A DNA stretch of 64,000 bases from Arsukibacterium ikkense. Lineage in GTDB: Bacteria > Pseudomonadota > Gammaproteobacteria > Enterobacterales > Alteromonadaceae. The stretch lies in assembly GCF_000987775.1 (NCBI RefSeq), contig NZ_LAHO01000018.1:29364-93363 (forward strand), read 5' to 3'. Made by a program: the position numbers and the translations under genes. This document shows positions 9,550-17,583 of this stretch, piece after piece; within the stretch, counting starts at the first letter, position 1, and each line of letters opens with the position of its first letter. The notes under the pieces are model-generated. The model worked only from the letters and a program-made list of their open reading frames with translations, did not search any database and was not told where the DNA came from.

Positions 9550-10212
9550 ATGCTGGCCTGGTTAAACAATAAAACCACCCCACTTAGCCACATTGTGCAA
9601 AACTTTAACCAGGTAGCCTTGCCTGCCGGCAATATCCGCGCCGCCGATTGTCCGTTTCTGGTAATTGATTTAGAGCTTACTGGTTTAAATGCCAAACAGG
9701 ATCATATTGTGAGCCTTGGTTGGGTGCCGGTACGACACTATGAGATAGTGCTAAGTGACGCCCGTCACTATTTAGTTAACAGCCCGGTCAGTGTTGGCCA
9801 AAGTGCGGCATTTCATGGCTTGCATGATAAAGATTTTAGTCATGCCCGGGATTTAGCGGAGGTATTGACGGAGCTGCTGCAGCATTATGCTGGCTATATT
9901 TTTGTTGCTCACCATTGCCAGCTTGATTTGCGTTTTCTGGAAGTGGCCAGCCAACGTATTTTCGGTAAGGCACCTAAGTTCAGTTTTATTGATACCCTGA
10001 ATATTGAGCTGTACCGCCTGCAAAAACAGGGGATCGTTATGAAAAAAGATGCATTGCGCCTGCCGCAATGTTTAGCCCGGCACAAACTACCGCAAAGTGG
10101 CCAGCATCATGCGCTGGCCGATGCCTATAGCTGTGCCTTGCTGTTATTAAGCCAGTTAAAACACAGTCATGCCGATATTACCCTGTCCGATCTGCAGCTG
10201 CAAAGTCGTTAA
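9550..10212 (+). CDS. DEDD-family 3'-5' exonuclease (DnaQ-like)
   Basis: 220 aa. Exo I motif VIDLELTGL (D and E near residues 39 and 41), Exo II region HHCQLDLRFLE and Exo III HHALADAYSCA are all present, so the two-metal active site looks complete. It begins 2 nt after the DUF294 stop and is surely co-translated with it. Such proteins resemble the proofreading epsilon subunit and RNase T but lack the DnaQ C-terminal polymerase-binding tail; the substrate in this locus is unknown. It converges on the PH-domain gene with only 18 nt between stops. Confidence 0.88.
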   Translation: MLAWLNNKTTPLSHIVQNFNQVALPAGNIRAADCPFLVIDLELTGLNAKQDHIVSLGWVPVRHYEIVLSDARHYLVNSPVSVGQSAAFHGLHDKDFSHARDLAEVLTELLQHYAGYIFVAHHCQLDLRFLEVASQRIFGKAPKFSFIDTLNIELYRLQKQGIVMKKDALRLPQCLARHKLPQSGQHHALADAYSCALLLLSQLKHSHADITLSDLQLQSR

Positions 10213-10230
10213 CGGGTACCTGGCACCAAC

Positions 10231-11796
10231 TTACATCCAGGCTTTTTTGCTGCTTTGCAATTGATAAAGCCCCTGCTCCAGCAATGTGCTACCGGCGGTC
10301 TGCGCCATAAACGGAATCTCCAGCGTCCCACAGGCCAGCACCAACTTCACCGAGCACAAGCCAGAGCGGCGCATTAACCAGCTTTGTTTAAATTGCACCT
10401 GCTGCAGCTTGTACTTCGCCAGGCAGTAATAATCAACGCCAAAGTAACCGCGGCGAATATAATAGTAATGGTTATCCTGCGCATAACCATAACGGTACCA
10501 GCGCATCACAATAAGCAGCGCCCAGAACGCTAACGGCAACAAGCTAAACAGCGCCAGCACCTGATACTGCTGCTGCCATAGCCATGCCGGGACAATTAAT
10601 GCCACTGGCAACCAATACAATAACAGGTAGCGCCAGATAAAACGCCGGCTTATCTGCGCAAATGCCAGCTGGTTAAGTTGATTATCCGGATAAGCATCGT
10701 CCAGCAGCTGCTGTGCTTCAGTTGGGGTAACCGATGGCACCATAATTTTCTGGTTGCTGGCAAATTGTTGCTGCTGGCCATTAATTTGCTCAAAACTCAG
10801 GTTTACCCTGCCTAACAACATATCCAGCCAGTCACGTTTTAACGCCACCCATTGCAGGCGCGATAATTTCATACCCACTTCATGCCGGGTGAGTAAGCCA
10901 CTGCGCCGGATATAATTTCCCTGTTTTTTATGCAGGGTAAAACCATAAAAAGACAACACCGACCCCAATACCGAGAATAAGGTAAACAGCAACATCATAA
11001 ACAGGGTAAGTGACAGTGCATACAGCCCGATTAACAGCCATGACTGCTGCGCAGGATCGAACATCACCGCTAAATCAATACCAGCCAATAGCAACAGCTG
11101 TAACAGTTTATCCGCCAGCTGATTATAAAAGGGCGCAGCTACCCCTAAAAACAACCAGATACGGTTATTGCTGATGCCGTGTATTACCAAATCGGCCAGA
11201 CTACGCCTGTTCAGCAACTGCTCAGCATTCGCATTGCTGGTGTCTGTAGCCTGGTGATGCCGGGTAATTGGTGCAGCATCAACCTCGCGCACATCAAGGA
11301 TGTGTTGCTTCAGTGCTTCGGCAAAAGGCCGGCGTAAGGCAACCAGCCGGGCTTCTTGCTTTACTGAGCCTGCGGTATCCAACTGCAGACAGACAAAATC
11401 ACCGGGCCGGTAGAACAGTGGTTGCTCCAGTTTAATATTCTGAATGCGGCTAAAAGGTAAGTTCAGGTATTTTTTGCTCAGTACGCCAGAGCGAATTTCT
11501 ACGGTGCCGGCCGACAAGCGGTATTGAAAGTAATAAAACTTTAATAATGCTGATACGCTAACTAACAGCAACACACCGATAACCAGGCCCAGTGCCACTG
11601 CGGGGTTTTCTTTGATCCGGTTAAACAGCAGAATAAAAGGCGGGATCAGATACACAAACTGACCAAGAAAAAACCGCAACACGCCCAGCGCAAAATACAA
11701 AATACCGATGGCCGACACCCGTTGCCACTGCGCCTGTGCAGACGGTTGGCTTAGTTGAGGTAACGGCTCCGTTGCCAGCTCGCTATTGTTGCTCAT
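10231..11796 (-). CDS. PH domain-containing membrane protein, YdbT-like
   Basis: 521 aa from the ATG at 11796 (MSNNSEL). A longer frame to 11919 exists, but it would run far into the upstream gene and starts with atypical sequence, so I reject it. Three repeats of the bacterial PH-like (bPH2, formerly DUF304) fold are separated by pairs of membrane helices. Motifs such as LSRLQWVALKRDWLDMLLGR repeat the DxxxxxxG(R/K) pattern of the family. It overlaps the YdbS-like gene by 14 nt, as in the E. coli ydbS-ydbT pair. It acts in the inner membrane; function unproven. Confidence 0.85.
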   Translation of the reverse strand: MSNNSELATEPLPQLSQPSAQAQWQRVSAIGILYFALGVLRFFLGQFVYLIPPFILLFNRIKENPAVALGLVIGVLLLVSVSALLKFYYFQYRLSAGTVEIRSGVLSKKYLNLPFSRIQNIKLEQPLFYRPGDFVCLQLDTAGSVKQEARLVALRRPFAEALKQHILDVREVDAAPITRHHQATDTSNANAEQLLNRRSLADLVIHGISNNRIWLFLGVAAPFYNQLADKLLQLLLLAGIDLAVMFDPAQQSWLLIGLYALSLTLFMMLLFTLFSVLGSVLSFYGFTLHKKQGNYIRRSGLLTRHEVGMKLSRLQWVALKRDWLDMLLGRVNLSFEQINGQQQQFASNQKIMVPSVTPTEAQQLLDDAYPDNQLNQLAFAQISRRFIWRYLLLYWLPVALIVPAWLWQQQYQVLALFSLLPLAFWALLIVMRWYRYGYAQDNHYYYIRRGYFGVDYYCLAKYKLQQVQFKQSWLMRRSGLCSVKLVLACGTLEIPFMAQTAGSTLLEQGLYQLQSSKKAWM

Positions 11797-12334
11797 CTTG
11801 CAGGGCATCCTTGTGCTGCAATACAAACTGGCGGATTTGCTGTGCTTGCGCAAGCAGCAGGCCCGGAATTTCAAAGGTGTGTAATGCGCCACCGGCACTA
11901 AATAGCTGCAAACGCGCAAGTCCGGCTTTGCGTTCCAGTGGCCCTTGTTTTAGTTCAATATGTTGCACCCGCACAACCGGCTGGGTAATGATGTTTCTGA
12001 AAAATATACCTGAACTGTAACTGATATCATGCTCACGCAGGGCAAAGTGTTTACACTTATCGGCCTGCCAGCAAAAAAGCGCGCGCAGCAGCCCAACTAA
12101 CGGCAGCAGCCACAGCGCATGTTCCACCAGCTGCAGCACATTGGCAGGCAATGCCCACCAGGGTTGCCACCACAGCAGCACTACCATCAGCAATAACAGG
12201 GTAAAAACTGCTGCATTGACGCCTTGTCGCAACAACCGGTAGCTTCTGGCTAGGGGCTCCAGTTGCAATGTCGCCAGCGGCGCCAGCTGCTCACTGTTAA
12301 TTTGCAGATTGGTAAAGCTACTTTGCTCAGTCAT
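11783..12334 (-). CDS. PH domain-containing membrane protein, YdbS-like
   Basis: 183 aa with two membrane helices (about 38-58 and 68-85) followed by one bPH2 domain carrying QHIELKQGPLERKAGLARLQ, a strong family signature. Its ATG follows the TAA of the DUF1456 gene without a gap (TAAATG), and its stop overlaps the YdbT-like start, so the three are one transcript. The pair YdbS/YdbT is widespread in proteobacteria as a small membrane complex of unknown role. Confidence 0.87.
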   Translation of the reverse strand: MTEQSSFTNLQINSEQLAPLATLQLEPLARSYRLLRQGVNAAVFTLLLLMVVLLWWQPWWALPANVLQLVEHALWLLPLVGLLRALFCWQADKCKHFALREHDISYSSGIFFRNIITQPVVRVQHIELKQGPLERKAGLARLQLFSAGGALHTFEIPGLLLAQAQQIRQFVLQHKDALQDEQQ

Positions 12335-12817
12335 TTATTCCGCTATCTCAGCATTACTACCCGGCCGGTATTTTAACTGTAAACCTTTGATAAAGTTGCG
12401 TAGTACCTGATCCTGACATGCCCGGAAATGTTTATGGTCGGCGCGGCGAAAAAACGCACTGAGCTCAGGCTTACTTAACCTGAAATCAGCCAAAGCCATC
12501 ACAGCCATAATATCGTCATCTTTAAAATCGAGCGCAATTTTCAGCTTGCGAAAAATAATATTATGATTAAGCCGTTGCTCAGGTTCAGCTTGCGGCCCAT
12601 CTTTGCGGCCGCGCTTATGGATAATAAGGCCATTTAAAAAGCGGGCTAAATCGACATCGGCCATAGCACCGAATTCGCTGTCATCATCTTTACTCAGCCA
12701 GCTAATCATTTGCTCACGGCTGGGCGTTTGCCCGCCAAGCGCCATAATATCGCTCATGGTACTGTTATTGTAGTCAAAGGCATACCGCAAGCGGCGTAAC
12801 ACGTCATTATTGGTCAC
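12335..12817 (-). CDS. DUF1456 family protein, YehS-like
   Basis: 160 aa built from two copies of the DUF1456 repeat: residues about 1-60 (NNDVLRRLRYAFDYNNSTM) and 85-145 (LNHNIIFRKLKIALDFKDDD), each with the R-x-hydrophobic pattern and a following ISWL / LSAFFRR segment. No catalytic motif is visible. Start is GTG at 12815-12817, with a weak CAGGA site; no closer ATG gives the family N terminus. First gene of a three-gene unit with the YdbS/YdbT-like genes. Confidence 0.88.
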   Translation of the reverse strand: MTNNDVLRRLRYAFDYNNSTMSDIMALGGQTPSREQMISWLSKDDDSEFGAMADVDLARFLNGLIIHKRGRKDGPQAEPEQRLNHNIIFRKLKIALDFKDDDIMAVMALADFRLSKPELSAFFRRADHKHFRACQDQVLRNFIKGLQLKYRPGSNAEIAE

Positions 12818-12845
12818 AGTGCAATCCTGTTATTGGCTATAAAAC

Positions 12846-12874
12846 AACAAAAGGCGCAGAACGCGCCCTTTGTT
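12846..12874 (-). terminator. Terminator-like hairpin downstream of efp
   Basis: 12-bp stem with one mismatch (AACAAAAGGCGC / GCGCCCTTTGTT) and a 5-nt loop; on the minus strand it is followed by GTTTT. It lies 20 nt beyond the efp stop. Confidence 0.7.
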
Positions 12875-12893
12875 ATCGCTTATGCATAAAAAA

Positions 12894-13451
12894 TTACTTC
12901 GCGCGGCTACGGTATTCGTCGGTGCGGGTGTCAATTTCAATTTTGTCACCAATATCCACGAAAGCAGGTACCATTAACTCAAAACCGGTGTCCAGCTTCG
13001 CTGGTTTCATCACTTTACCCGTGGTGTCGCCTTTGGCTGCAGGTTCAGTGTATACCACTTCACGAACCACAACGGTTGGCAAATCAACAGAAATAGCCCG
13101 CTCGTTGTAGAATACCACTGAACACTCCATCCCGTCTGTCAGGTACTTCAGTGCTTCGGTCATGTTTTCAGCTTCGATTTCAAACTGGTTATACTCAGAA
13201 TCCATAAACACGTACATCGGATCAGAGAAGTAAGAATAAGTTACTTCTTTGGTTTCCAGCAGCACCTGCTCGAATTTATCATCTGCACGGTATACCGTCT
13301 CCATGCCCTGGGCATTGAGCAGGTTTTTCATTTTCATTTTAACCACGGCAGAGTTACGGCCAGATTTATTAAACTCGGCTTTTAAAATCACCATTGGTTC
13401 TGTGCCAACCATAATAACCTGACCGGCGCGCAGTTCTTGGGCTGTTTTCAT
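12894..13451 (-). CDS. efp: Elongation factor P, arginine type
   Basis: 185 aa from the second of two tandem ATGs, the start that matches known relatives ([10 protein letters not shown]). EF-P binds stalled ribosomes between P and E sites and rescues polyproline arrests. The tip of domain I reads [11 protein letters not shown], placing arginine at position 32 instead of the lysine of E. coli. Arg32 EF-Ps are rhamnosylated by EarP, and the earP gene ends 13 nt upstream on the same strand. The C-terminal signature [12 protein letters not shown] is intact. No epmA-type lysine system would be expected to act on this protein. Confidence 0.97.
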   Translation of the reverse strand: MKTAQELRAGQVIMVGTEPMVILKAEFNKSGRNSAVVKMKMKNLLNAQGMETVYRADDKFEQVLLETKEVTYSYFSDPMYVFMDSEYNQFEIEAENMTEALKYLTDGMECSVVFYNERAISVDLPTVVVREVVYTEPAAKGDTTGKVMKPAKLDTGFELMVPAFVDIGDKIEIDTRTDEYRSRAK

Positions 13452-13467
13452 CATTATTGAAATATCT

Positions 13468-14676
13468 TCATTGTTGGGAAAAATTGGGCGTTATTATAAA
13501 TTTTTTTTTGGCAAAGTGCACGAGGTTGCTGGCAAGATCTCCATTTGCCATTAATTGCTGGCGCCACAGCTGGTTGTAAGCGGCAATTTGTGGCAATTGC
13601 TGCGAAAAATCGCGCCATGTAGTGCCAAGATAGTCATCGTTATTCCAGCTAAGGTAAAACTGTTGTACTACCTGAGCCAAAGCGGCAGGCATCTGTTGAC
13701 CATAACTATCGAGAAAGGCTTGCAACTTAATCAAATGCGCGGCTTGTTGCTGGCGGTAAATTTGCCAGACAAAAGGCCGGCCCGCCCAATGCGCCCGGAT
13801 AATGGAATCTTCGCCGCGCACAAAGTTCAGATCGCAGGCGGCCAACAGTAAATCGTAATCTGGCTGAGCCAGAAACGGTATAACTTTGATGCTTAACTGT
13901 CCCAGCTGAAGCATGTCAGTGCAAAGTAATTCCGGATACTGTCTAGTTAGCTCGTTTGCCAGCTCACCGTGCGGAACTAAGCAAAGCACCCTGCCCGCGT
14001 GCTGCTGCCATTGCTGTAACAAGCTGTCTAGCTGCTGATGGCCATAAGCAAACATTGAAATTTTCAACTGATATTCGCTGCCATTAACCCCAAGCTGTTG
14101 CCAAAAGCGTTGCACCGCGGCGCTATCTGCAGTAAAGCTCTGCAGTCGTGTCAGCAGTTGCTGCTCGTATAACAAACCACCGGTTTTGTTGTTAAAACCG
14201 GGGAAAAAGAAGAACTTGTCCAAGGCCACCTGCGGCTGTGGTGAGCTTAAACCATGGCAGCCCTCTACCCACTGCTCTGCCGATAAATATTCCAAATTGA
14301 GCCACAATGGTGGCGGCTGCTGCCGGGCCATTTGCTGCTGATAGGCAGCAGGGATGGTACAGGCTAATGCTTCAATAACCACGTCTGCCGCAGGAAATTG
14401 CTGCCAATGCAGCGGATCAACAGGCTCATTCGGCCAGTGTAATACCTCTACCCCCAACACAACTTGCTGTGCCAGCGTGGGCGATATTTGCGGACAAATT
14501 TGCAAAAAGCTGGTTAAGTCATCAACCAGTAGCTGCACCCTGATGCCATGCTCGGCGACCAGCTGACGGCTTAAACGCCAGCAGATGCCAATATCGCCAA
14601 AGTTATCAACTACCGAGCAAAAAATTTGCCAGCATTGTGGCTGAGCTTTCTGTTGATTTAGAATAGATTGATTCAA
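13468..14676 (-). CDS. earP: EF-P arginine rhamnosyltransferase EarP
   Basis: 402 aa (DUF2331). Two diagnostic blocks are visible: [19 protein letters not shown] near the N terminus, holding the catalytic-type aspartate of DNFGDIG, and [21 protein letters not shown] in the C-terminal half that binds dTDP-rhamnose (inverting GT-B fold). It transfers rhamnose from dTDP-beta-L-rhamnose to Arg32 of EF-P. Directly upstream of efp in the same direction. Odd point: a run of nine A residues (minus strand, about 13502-13510) near the 3' end codes the final AKKKF; the C terminus beyond it could be unstable by slippage. dTDP-rhamnose synthesis genes are not in this window. Confidence 0.95.
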   Translation of the reverse strand: MNQSILNQQKAQPQCWQIFCSVVDNFGDIGICWRLSRQLVAEHGIRVQLLVDDLTSFLQICPQISPTLAQQVVLGVEVLHWPNEPVDPLHWQQFPAADVVIEALACTIPAAYQQQMARQQPPPLWLNLEYLSAEQWVEGCHGLSSPQPQVALDKFFFFPGFNNKTGGLLYEQQLLTRLQSFTADSAAVQRFWQQLGVNGSEYQLKISMFAYGHQQLDSLLQQWQQHAGRVLCLVPHGELANELTRQYPELLCTDMLQLGQLSIKVIPFLAQPDYDLLLAACDLNFVRGEDSIIRAHWAGRPFVWQIYRQQQAAHLIKLQAFLDSYGQQMPAALAQVVQQFYLSWNNDDYLGTTWRDFSQQLPQIAAYNQLWRQQLMANGDLASNLVHFAKKKFIITPNFSQQ

Positions 14677-14695
14677 ACGCCACCCGTGATACAGC

Positions 14696-15064
14696 TTAAA
14701 GTAGTAAAGGTACTATTATACCGAGCGTGATACGCAGAAACAGCCATAAAATGAGCAGAAAAAGCACGGTCACCACCCAGGCCAGACAATAATGCAGCAG
14801 GTATCGCAGTCGATATTGCAGCCTGGGCCAGAACGCCGTTGGCGCTACAGCAGTTATTGGCGTTGCAAACAACAACGTTAGCAGCATCATATTGAGCAAA
14901 AATGCAAAACTGACTAATGCAGTTAACTGCCAGCGCTGGCTTACCTCAACAGGAGCACGCAGTAACAGGTAAACCAGCCACCCCAGGCAGATAATGGCTA
15001 ATCCAAACCATAGCGTTTGTAACGGTCGCAAGATGCTGGCTAACCTATAATAGAATGTCAGCAT
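14696..15064 (-). CDS. Small membrane protein of unknown function
   Basis: 122 aa, almost entirely hydrophobic, with three or four membrane helices (about 18-37, 48-70, 92-120). No domain recognised. Start overlaps the previous stop as TGATG, so it is translationally coupled to the gene before it and lies 19 nt upstream of earP. Membrane location is clear; function cannot be read. Confidence 0.7.
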   Translation of the reverse strand: MLTFYYRLASILRPLQTLWFGLAIICLGWLVYLLLRAPVEVSQRWQLTALVSFAFLLNMMLLTLLFATPITAVAPTAFWPRLQYRLRYLLHYCLAWVVTVLFLLILWLFLRITLGIIVPLLL

Positions 15065-15591
15065 CAGGAGCCATCCTGCTGTCTGATATCAGCCGGATAG
15101 ATGGCTAAAATGCCCGACTCACCTGCCATATCGCCCACTAACCAGATTTGCTGAAAGGGATGACGTTTTGGCATATGCAATTTATCAAGATGTGACAACA
15201 TATCCTGACGTGTCCACAACGGGTTAGCATTGCGGATCACCAACCAGACATGATCACTCTGGTAGCGCTTCTCAGCTTTACTACTGATAATACGGTTTAA
15301 TGCGGTAAGTAGCCGATGCTCAGGCGGTGTGCGTAACAGTGCCATCAGTTCACGGTGGGTTTCTGCGCTGATGGCTCTGCCTAAAATATGCATGGCTTCT
15401 ACTTCACTGCCATATAAATGAGCAATTTCCAGGTCGAGCTTAGTATTGTCGTAATAACAGGAGACATCAGGCCTGGCTGGCTCATTGTGCCAGATATGGC
15501 GCATTTTTATGCCAAAGCGTTGCTGATACAACCGCATAAAAATGCGGGCAGCTTCGTGTTCCAGTTTTATTTTTTCTTCAGTGCCATTCAT
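15064..15591 (-). CDS. Uncharacterised cytoplasmic protein, possible nuclease-like fold
   Basis: 175 aa from ATG 15591, chosen because AAGG lies just upstream and the longer frame (to 15648) would run into the LysE-family gene. No membrane segment. The stretch EPARPDVSCYYDNTKLDLEIAHL has a PD...(D/E)-x-hydrophobic arrangement reminiscent of the PD-(D/E)xK fold, but the final lysine is not in the expected place, so this is a weak hint. Later sequence (HVWLVIRNANPLW, PFQQIWLVGDMAGESGILAIYP) looks like beta strands of a compact domain. I do not recognise a family. Confidence 0.65.
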   Translation of the reverse strand: MNGTEEKIKLEHEAARIFMRLYQQRFGIKMRHIWHNEPARPDVSCYYDNTKLDLEIAHLYGSEVEAMHILGRAISAETHRELMALLRTPPEHRLLTALNRIISSKAEKRYQSDHVWLVIRNANPLWTRQDMLSHLDKLHMPKRHPFQQIWLVGDMAGESGILAIYPADIRQQDGS

Positions 15592-15610
15592 CACCTTTAC
15601 CTTAGCAGGC

Positions 15611-16234
15611 TTAACTTGCTGCTGTGAAGTAGTAACGCCAGATTTCAATGATCACTGGCAGCACCGACAGCAACAGGATCAAGCCCATGCAAATGTTAAA
15701 GATCCGCTGCACCAGTGGTTGCGTCAGCATTTTACGCAAACCGGCACCAAATACCAGCCAGAGGCCAACGCAGGGAAACGCTACTAACAGAAACGCCAGG
15801 GTAATAACCAGCACCTGATACCAATAGACCCCGCTTACTGACGTAAAGGCTGCCACAGCTCCGGAGGCCATCACCCAGGCTTTGCCATTGACCCATTGAA
15901 ACAATGCCGCCTGAATAAAGCTCAATGGCTTACTTTTGCCGGTAGCAATGGTTTCTGGCCGGGCGCTGGCGATGTGCCATGCTAACCAGATTAAATACAA
16001 GGTGCCGACAATTTTAATCAGTTGGTGAAGATGTGGATAACGATCAAACACCACCCCAAACCCCAGACCAACCAACAACACCATCAATGGAAAACCCAGA
16101 CAAATGCCGAGCCAGTGCGGCATACTCTGTTTAATACCGTAATTGACGCCGGATGACATAATCATCACATTATTTGGGCCGGGCGTTATGGTCGTCGAAA
16201 ACGCAAAAAATAACACCGCTAAAAACAGTTCCAT
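15611..16234 (-). CDS. LysE/RhtB family amino-acid exporter
   Basis: 207 aa with six membrane helices and the family signature near the N terminus, STTITPGPNNVMIMSSGVNYG, where the TPGPN motif is diagnostic. A second family feature, FQWVNGKAWVMASG, appears mid-protein. It exports an amino acid or derivative across the inner membrane; substrate unknown. It begins 25 nt after the solute-binding-protein gene and runs into a chain of minus-strand genes ending in efp. Confidence 0.92.
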   Translation of the reverse strand: MELFLAVLFFAFSTTITPGPNNVMIMSSGVNYGIKQSMPHWLGICLGFPLMVLLVGLGFGVVFDRYPHLHQLIKIVGTLYLIWLAWHIASARPETIATGKSKPLSFIQAALFQWVNGKAWVMASGAVAAFTSVSGVYWYQVLVITLAFLLVAFPCVGLWLVFGAGLRKMLTQPLVQRIFNICMGLILLLSVLPVIIEIWRYYFTAAS

Positions 16235-16259
16235 ATGTGCTCTTTACTATCGGCAAAAA

Positions 16260-17114
16260 TTACTTAGCCGGATAATACCAGAGTCGAGGGTCTTGCAGCG
16301 GTGTTTGTGCGGGTAAAAGTGGATTATCCAGCTTAATTATTTGTCGTTGTTCCAGCTTCAGTTCAGCCAGCTGACGTGAGAAAAACTGTTGGAACAATTG
16401 CTCGAAACTGCCATCAGCCAGCATCTTCTGCAACCCCTGTTCGATATCAATCGCCAGCTGCTGATTGTCAGAATTAACAAAAAAGTAGCTGGCCGACGGA
16501 TAGTAAATAAGCCAGTTTTGTTCAATAACTAATTGCTGCGCCGTTAGTAAACTGGCTTCATCGGTTATCTCCAGCACATTACGTGGCACCGCGTCTACCC
16601 GCCGTCGCTGTAACATGCTAAAAATGTTATCGTAGCGAGCTGCCTCAATAACATTTAAACCATTTAAGCGCAAAATTTTCGTATCAACCCAGTCATGGCC
16701 CTGAGCATATAACAAACGTCGAATAGTAACAGGCGCATGTCTGGCAGCAAAAGCATCACGATTTTCCTGATGGATCAATGATACCCGGTAGCCACTAAGG
16801 CCTTTAAATATTGGGATGCGAATGGGCAGCAACTCCAGTTCCCGTTCAACCGATGTCATAGTCCACAACACATCAATTTCCTGGCGCTCGCGCAAAAACA
16901 CCATAGCCCGGGATTTTGACATCGGCTCAGCCGAGCTTTGTAACTGATAGCCTTTGCCTGAGTAGGCCAGTGCTTGCTCTAACAGCGCCAGCGGGTATAC
17001 AGAACGGGGGGCTTGCTGGTTGGCTACAGCAGGATAACGCACAGGTTCAGCCTGACACAGCAGGCCGGTGGTGATTAACGCAACGAACAGTATTGCCATC
17101 TTTACGTTTAACAC
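16260..17114 (-). CDS. Periplasmic substrate-binding protein, family 3 type
   Basis: 284 aa with a signal peptide (hydrophobic core VKMAILFVALITTGLLCQAEP, cleavage likely after CQA). The body resembles bacterial extracellular solute-binding family 3 proteins: a first lobe with LLEQALAYSGKGYQLQ and a return lobe with MLQRRRVDAVPRNVLEI and FEQLFQQFF near the end. No ABC permease is adjacent, which is common for the orphan members found in Alteromonadales. GTG start at 17112-17114 is supported by AAGGAG at a good distance; the internal ATG would cut into the signal peptide. Ligand unknown. Confidence 0.82.
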   Translation of the reverse strand: MLNVKMAILFVALITTGLLCQAEPVRYPAVANQQAPRSVYPLALLEQALAYSGKGYQLQSSAEPMSKSRAMVFLRERQEIDVLWTMTSVERELELLPIRIPIFKGLSGYRVSLIHQENRDAFAARHAPVTIRRLLYAQGHDWVDTKILRLNGLNVIEAARYDNIFSMLQRRRVDAVPRNVLEITDEASLLTAQQLVIEQNWLIYYPSASYFFVNSDNQQLAIDIEQGLQKMLADGSFEQLFQQFFSRQLAELKLEQRQIIKLDNPLLPAQTPLQDPRLWYYPAK

Positions 17115-17296
17115 TGTGATAGCTCCTTGTTGTCTTGCTACGTTTGTTAGAAGGTAACAGTTCAGTGATACTCACGCCCTACTAATTAATGATAAAATGA
17201 TGATATTTATTTAGCTTTTACGTCAACTTTATAACATACTGATTTGCTTTAATTAAACCATTAGCTAGACTGGTATGGATAACAAAGGAGAACGTT

Positions 17297-17491
17297 ATGA
17301 ATAAAATTATTGGTTTGGCATTATTGGTTGTGGGTGCGGTTCTACTTTATTTTGGTTACAACGCTTATAACTCTGCAGCGTCAGAAATTTCAGAGTTAGT
17401 CACCGGCAGTCCCACAGACAACGCAGTTTGGTACTTAGTCGGTGGTGCCCTGGCCGTGATTATTGGTCTTGGTGCCTTACTGAAAAAATAG
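17297..17491 (+). CDS. DUF3185 family small membrane protein
   Basis: 64 aa with two membrane helices (about 4-22 and 43-61) and the family pattern KIIGLALLVVGAVLLYFGYN. Strong AAAGGAGA site before the ATG. A monocistronic gene closed by a perfect hairpin at 17511. DUF3185 proteins are small stress-type or envelope peptides of unknown function. Confidence 0.88.
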   Translation: MNKIIGLALLVVGAVLLYFGYNAYNSAASEISELVTGSPTDNAVWYLVGGALAVIIGLGALLKK

Positions 17492-17510
17492 CAATGTTTT
17501 GACTTATTAA

Positions 17511-17540
17511 AAGTAAAGGCCACTATTGTGGCCTTTACTT
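17511..17540. terminator. Bidirectional terminator between DUF3185 gene and glnS
   Basis: Perfect 13-bp stem AAGTAAAGGCCAC / GTGGCCTTTACTT with a 4-nt TATT loop. The U-rich half of the stem and flanking A/T on both sides make it usable from either strand; glnS ends at 17584 from the other side. Confidence 0.88.
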
Positions 17541-17583
17541 TATCAACTATAGCCCGGGTTAACGGGCTGCTGCAGCATTAATT

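Noticed and set aside
11797..11919. Upstream extension of the YdbT-like gene (41 codons)
   Set aside because: It would lie inside the YdbS-like coding sequence, and the family N terminus begins at the ATG at 11796.
13500..13512. Programmed frameshift at the A9 run of earP
   Set aside because: The zero frame ends normally a few codons later and no slippery heptamer with a downstream structure is evident.
17549..17573. Second hairpin (AGCCCG / CGGGCT) beside the DUF3185 terminator
   Set aside because: Short stem without T tract; the 13-bp hairpin next to it explains termination.
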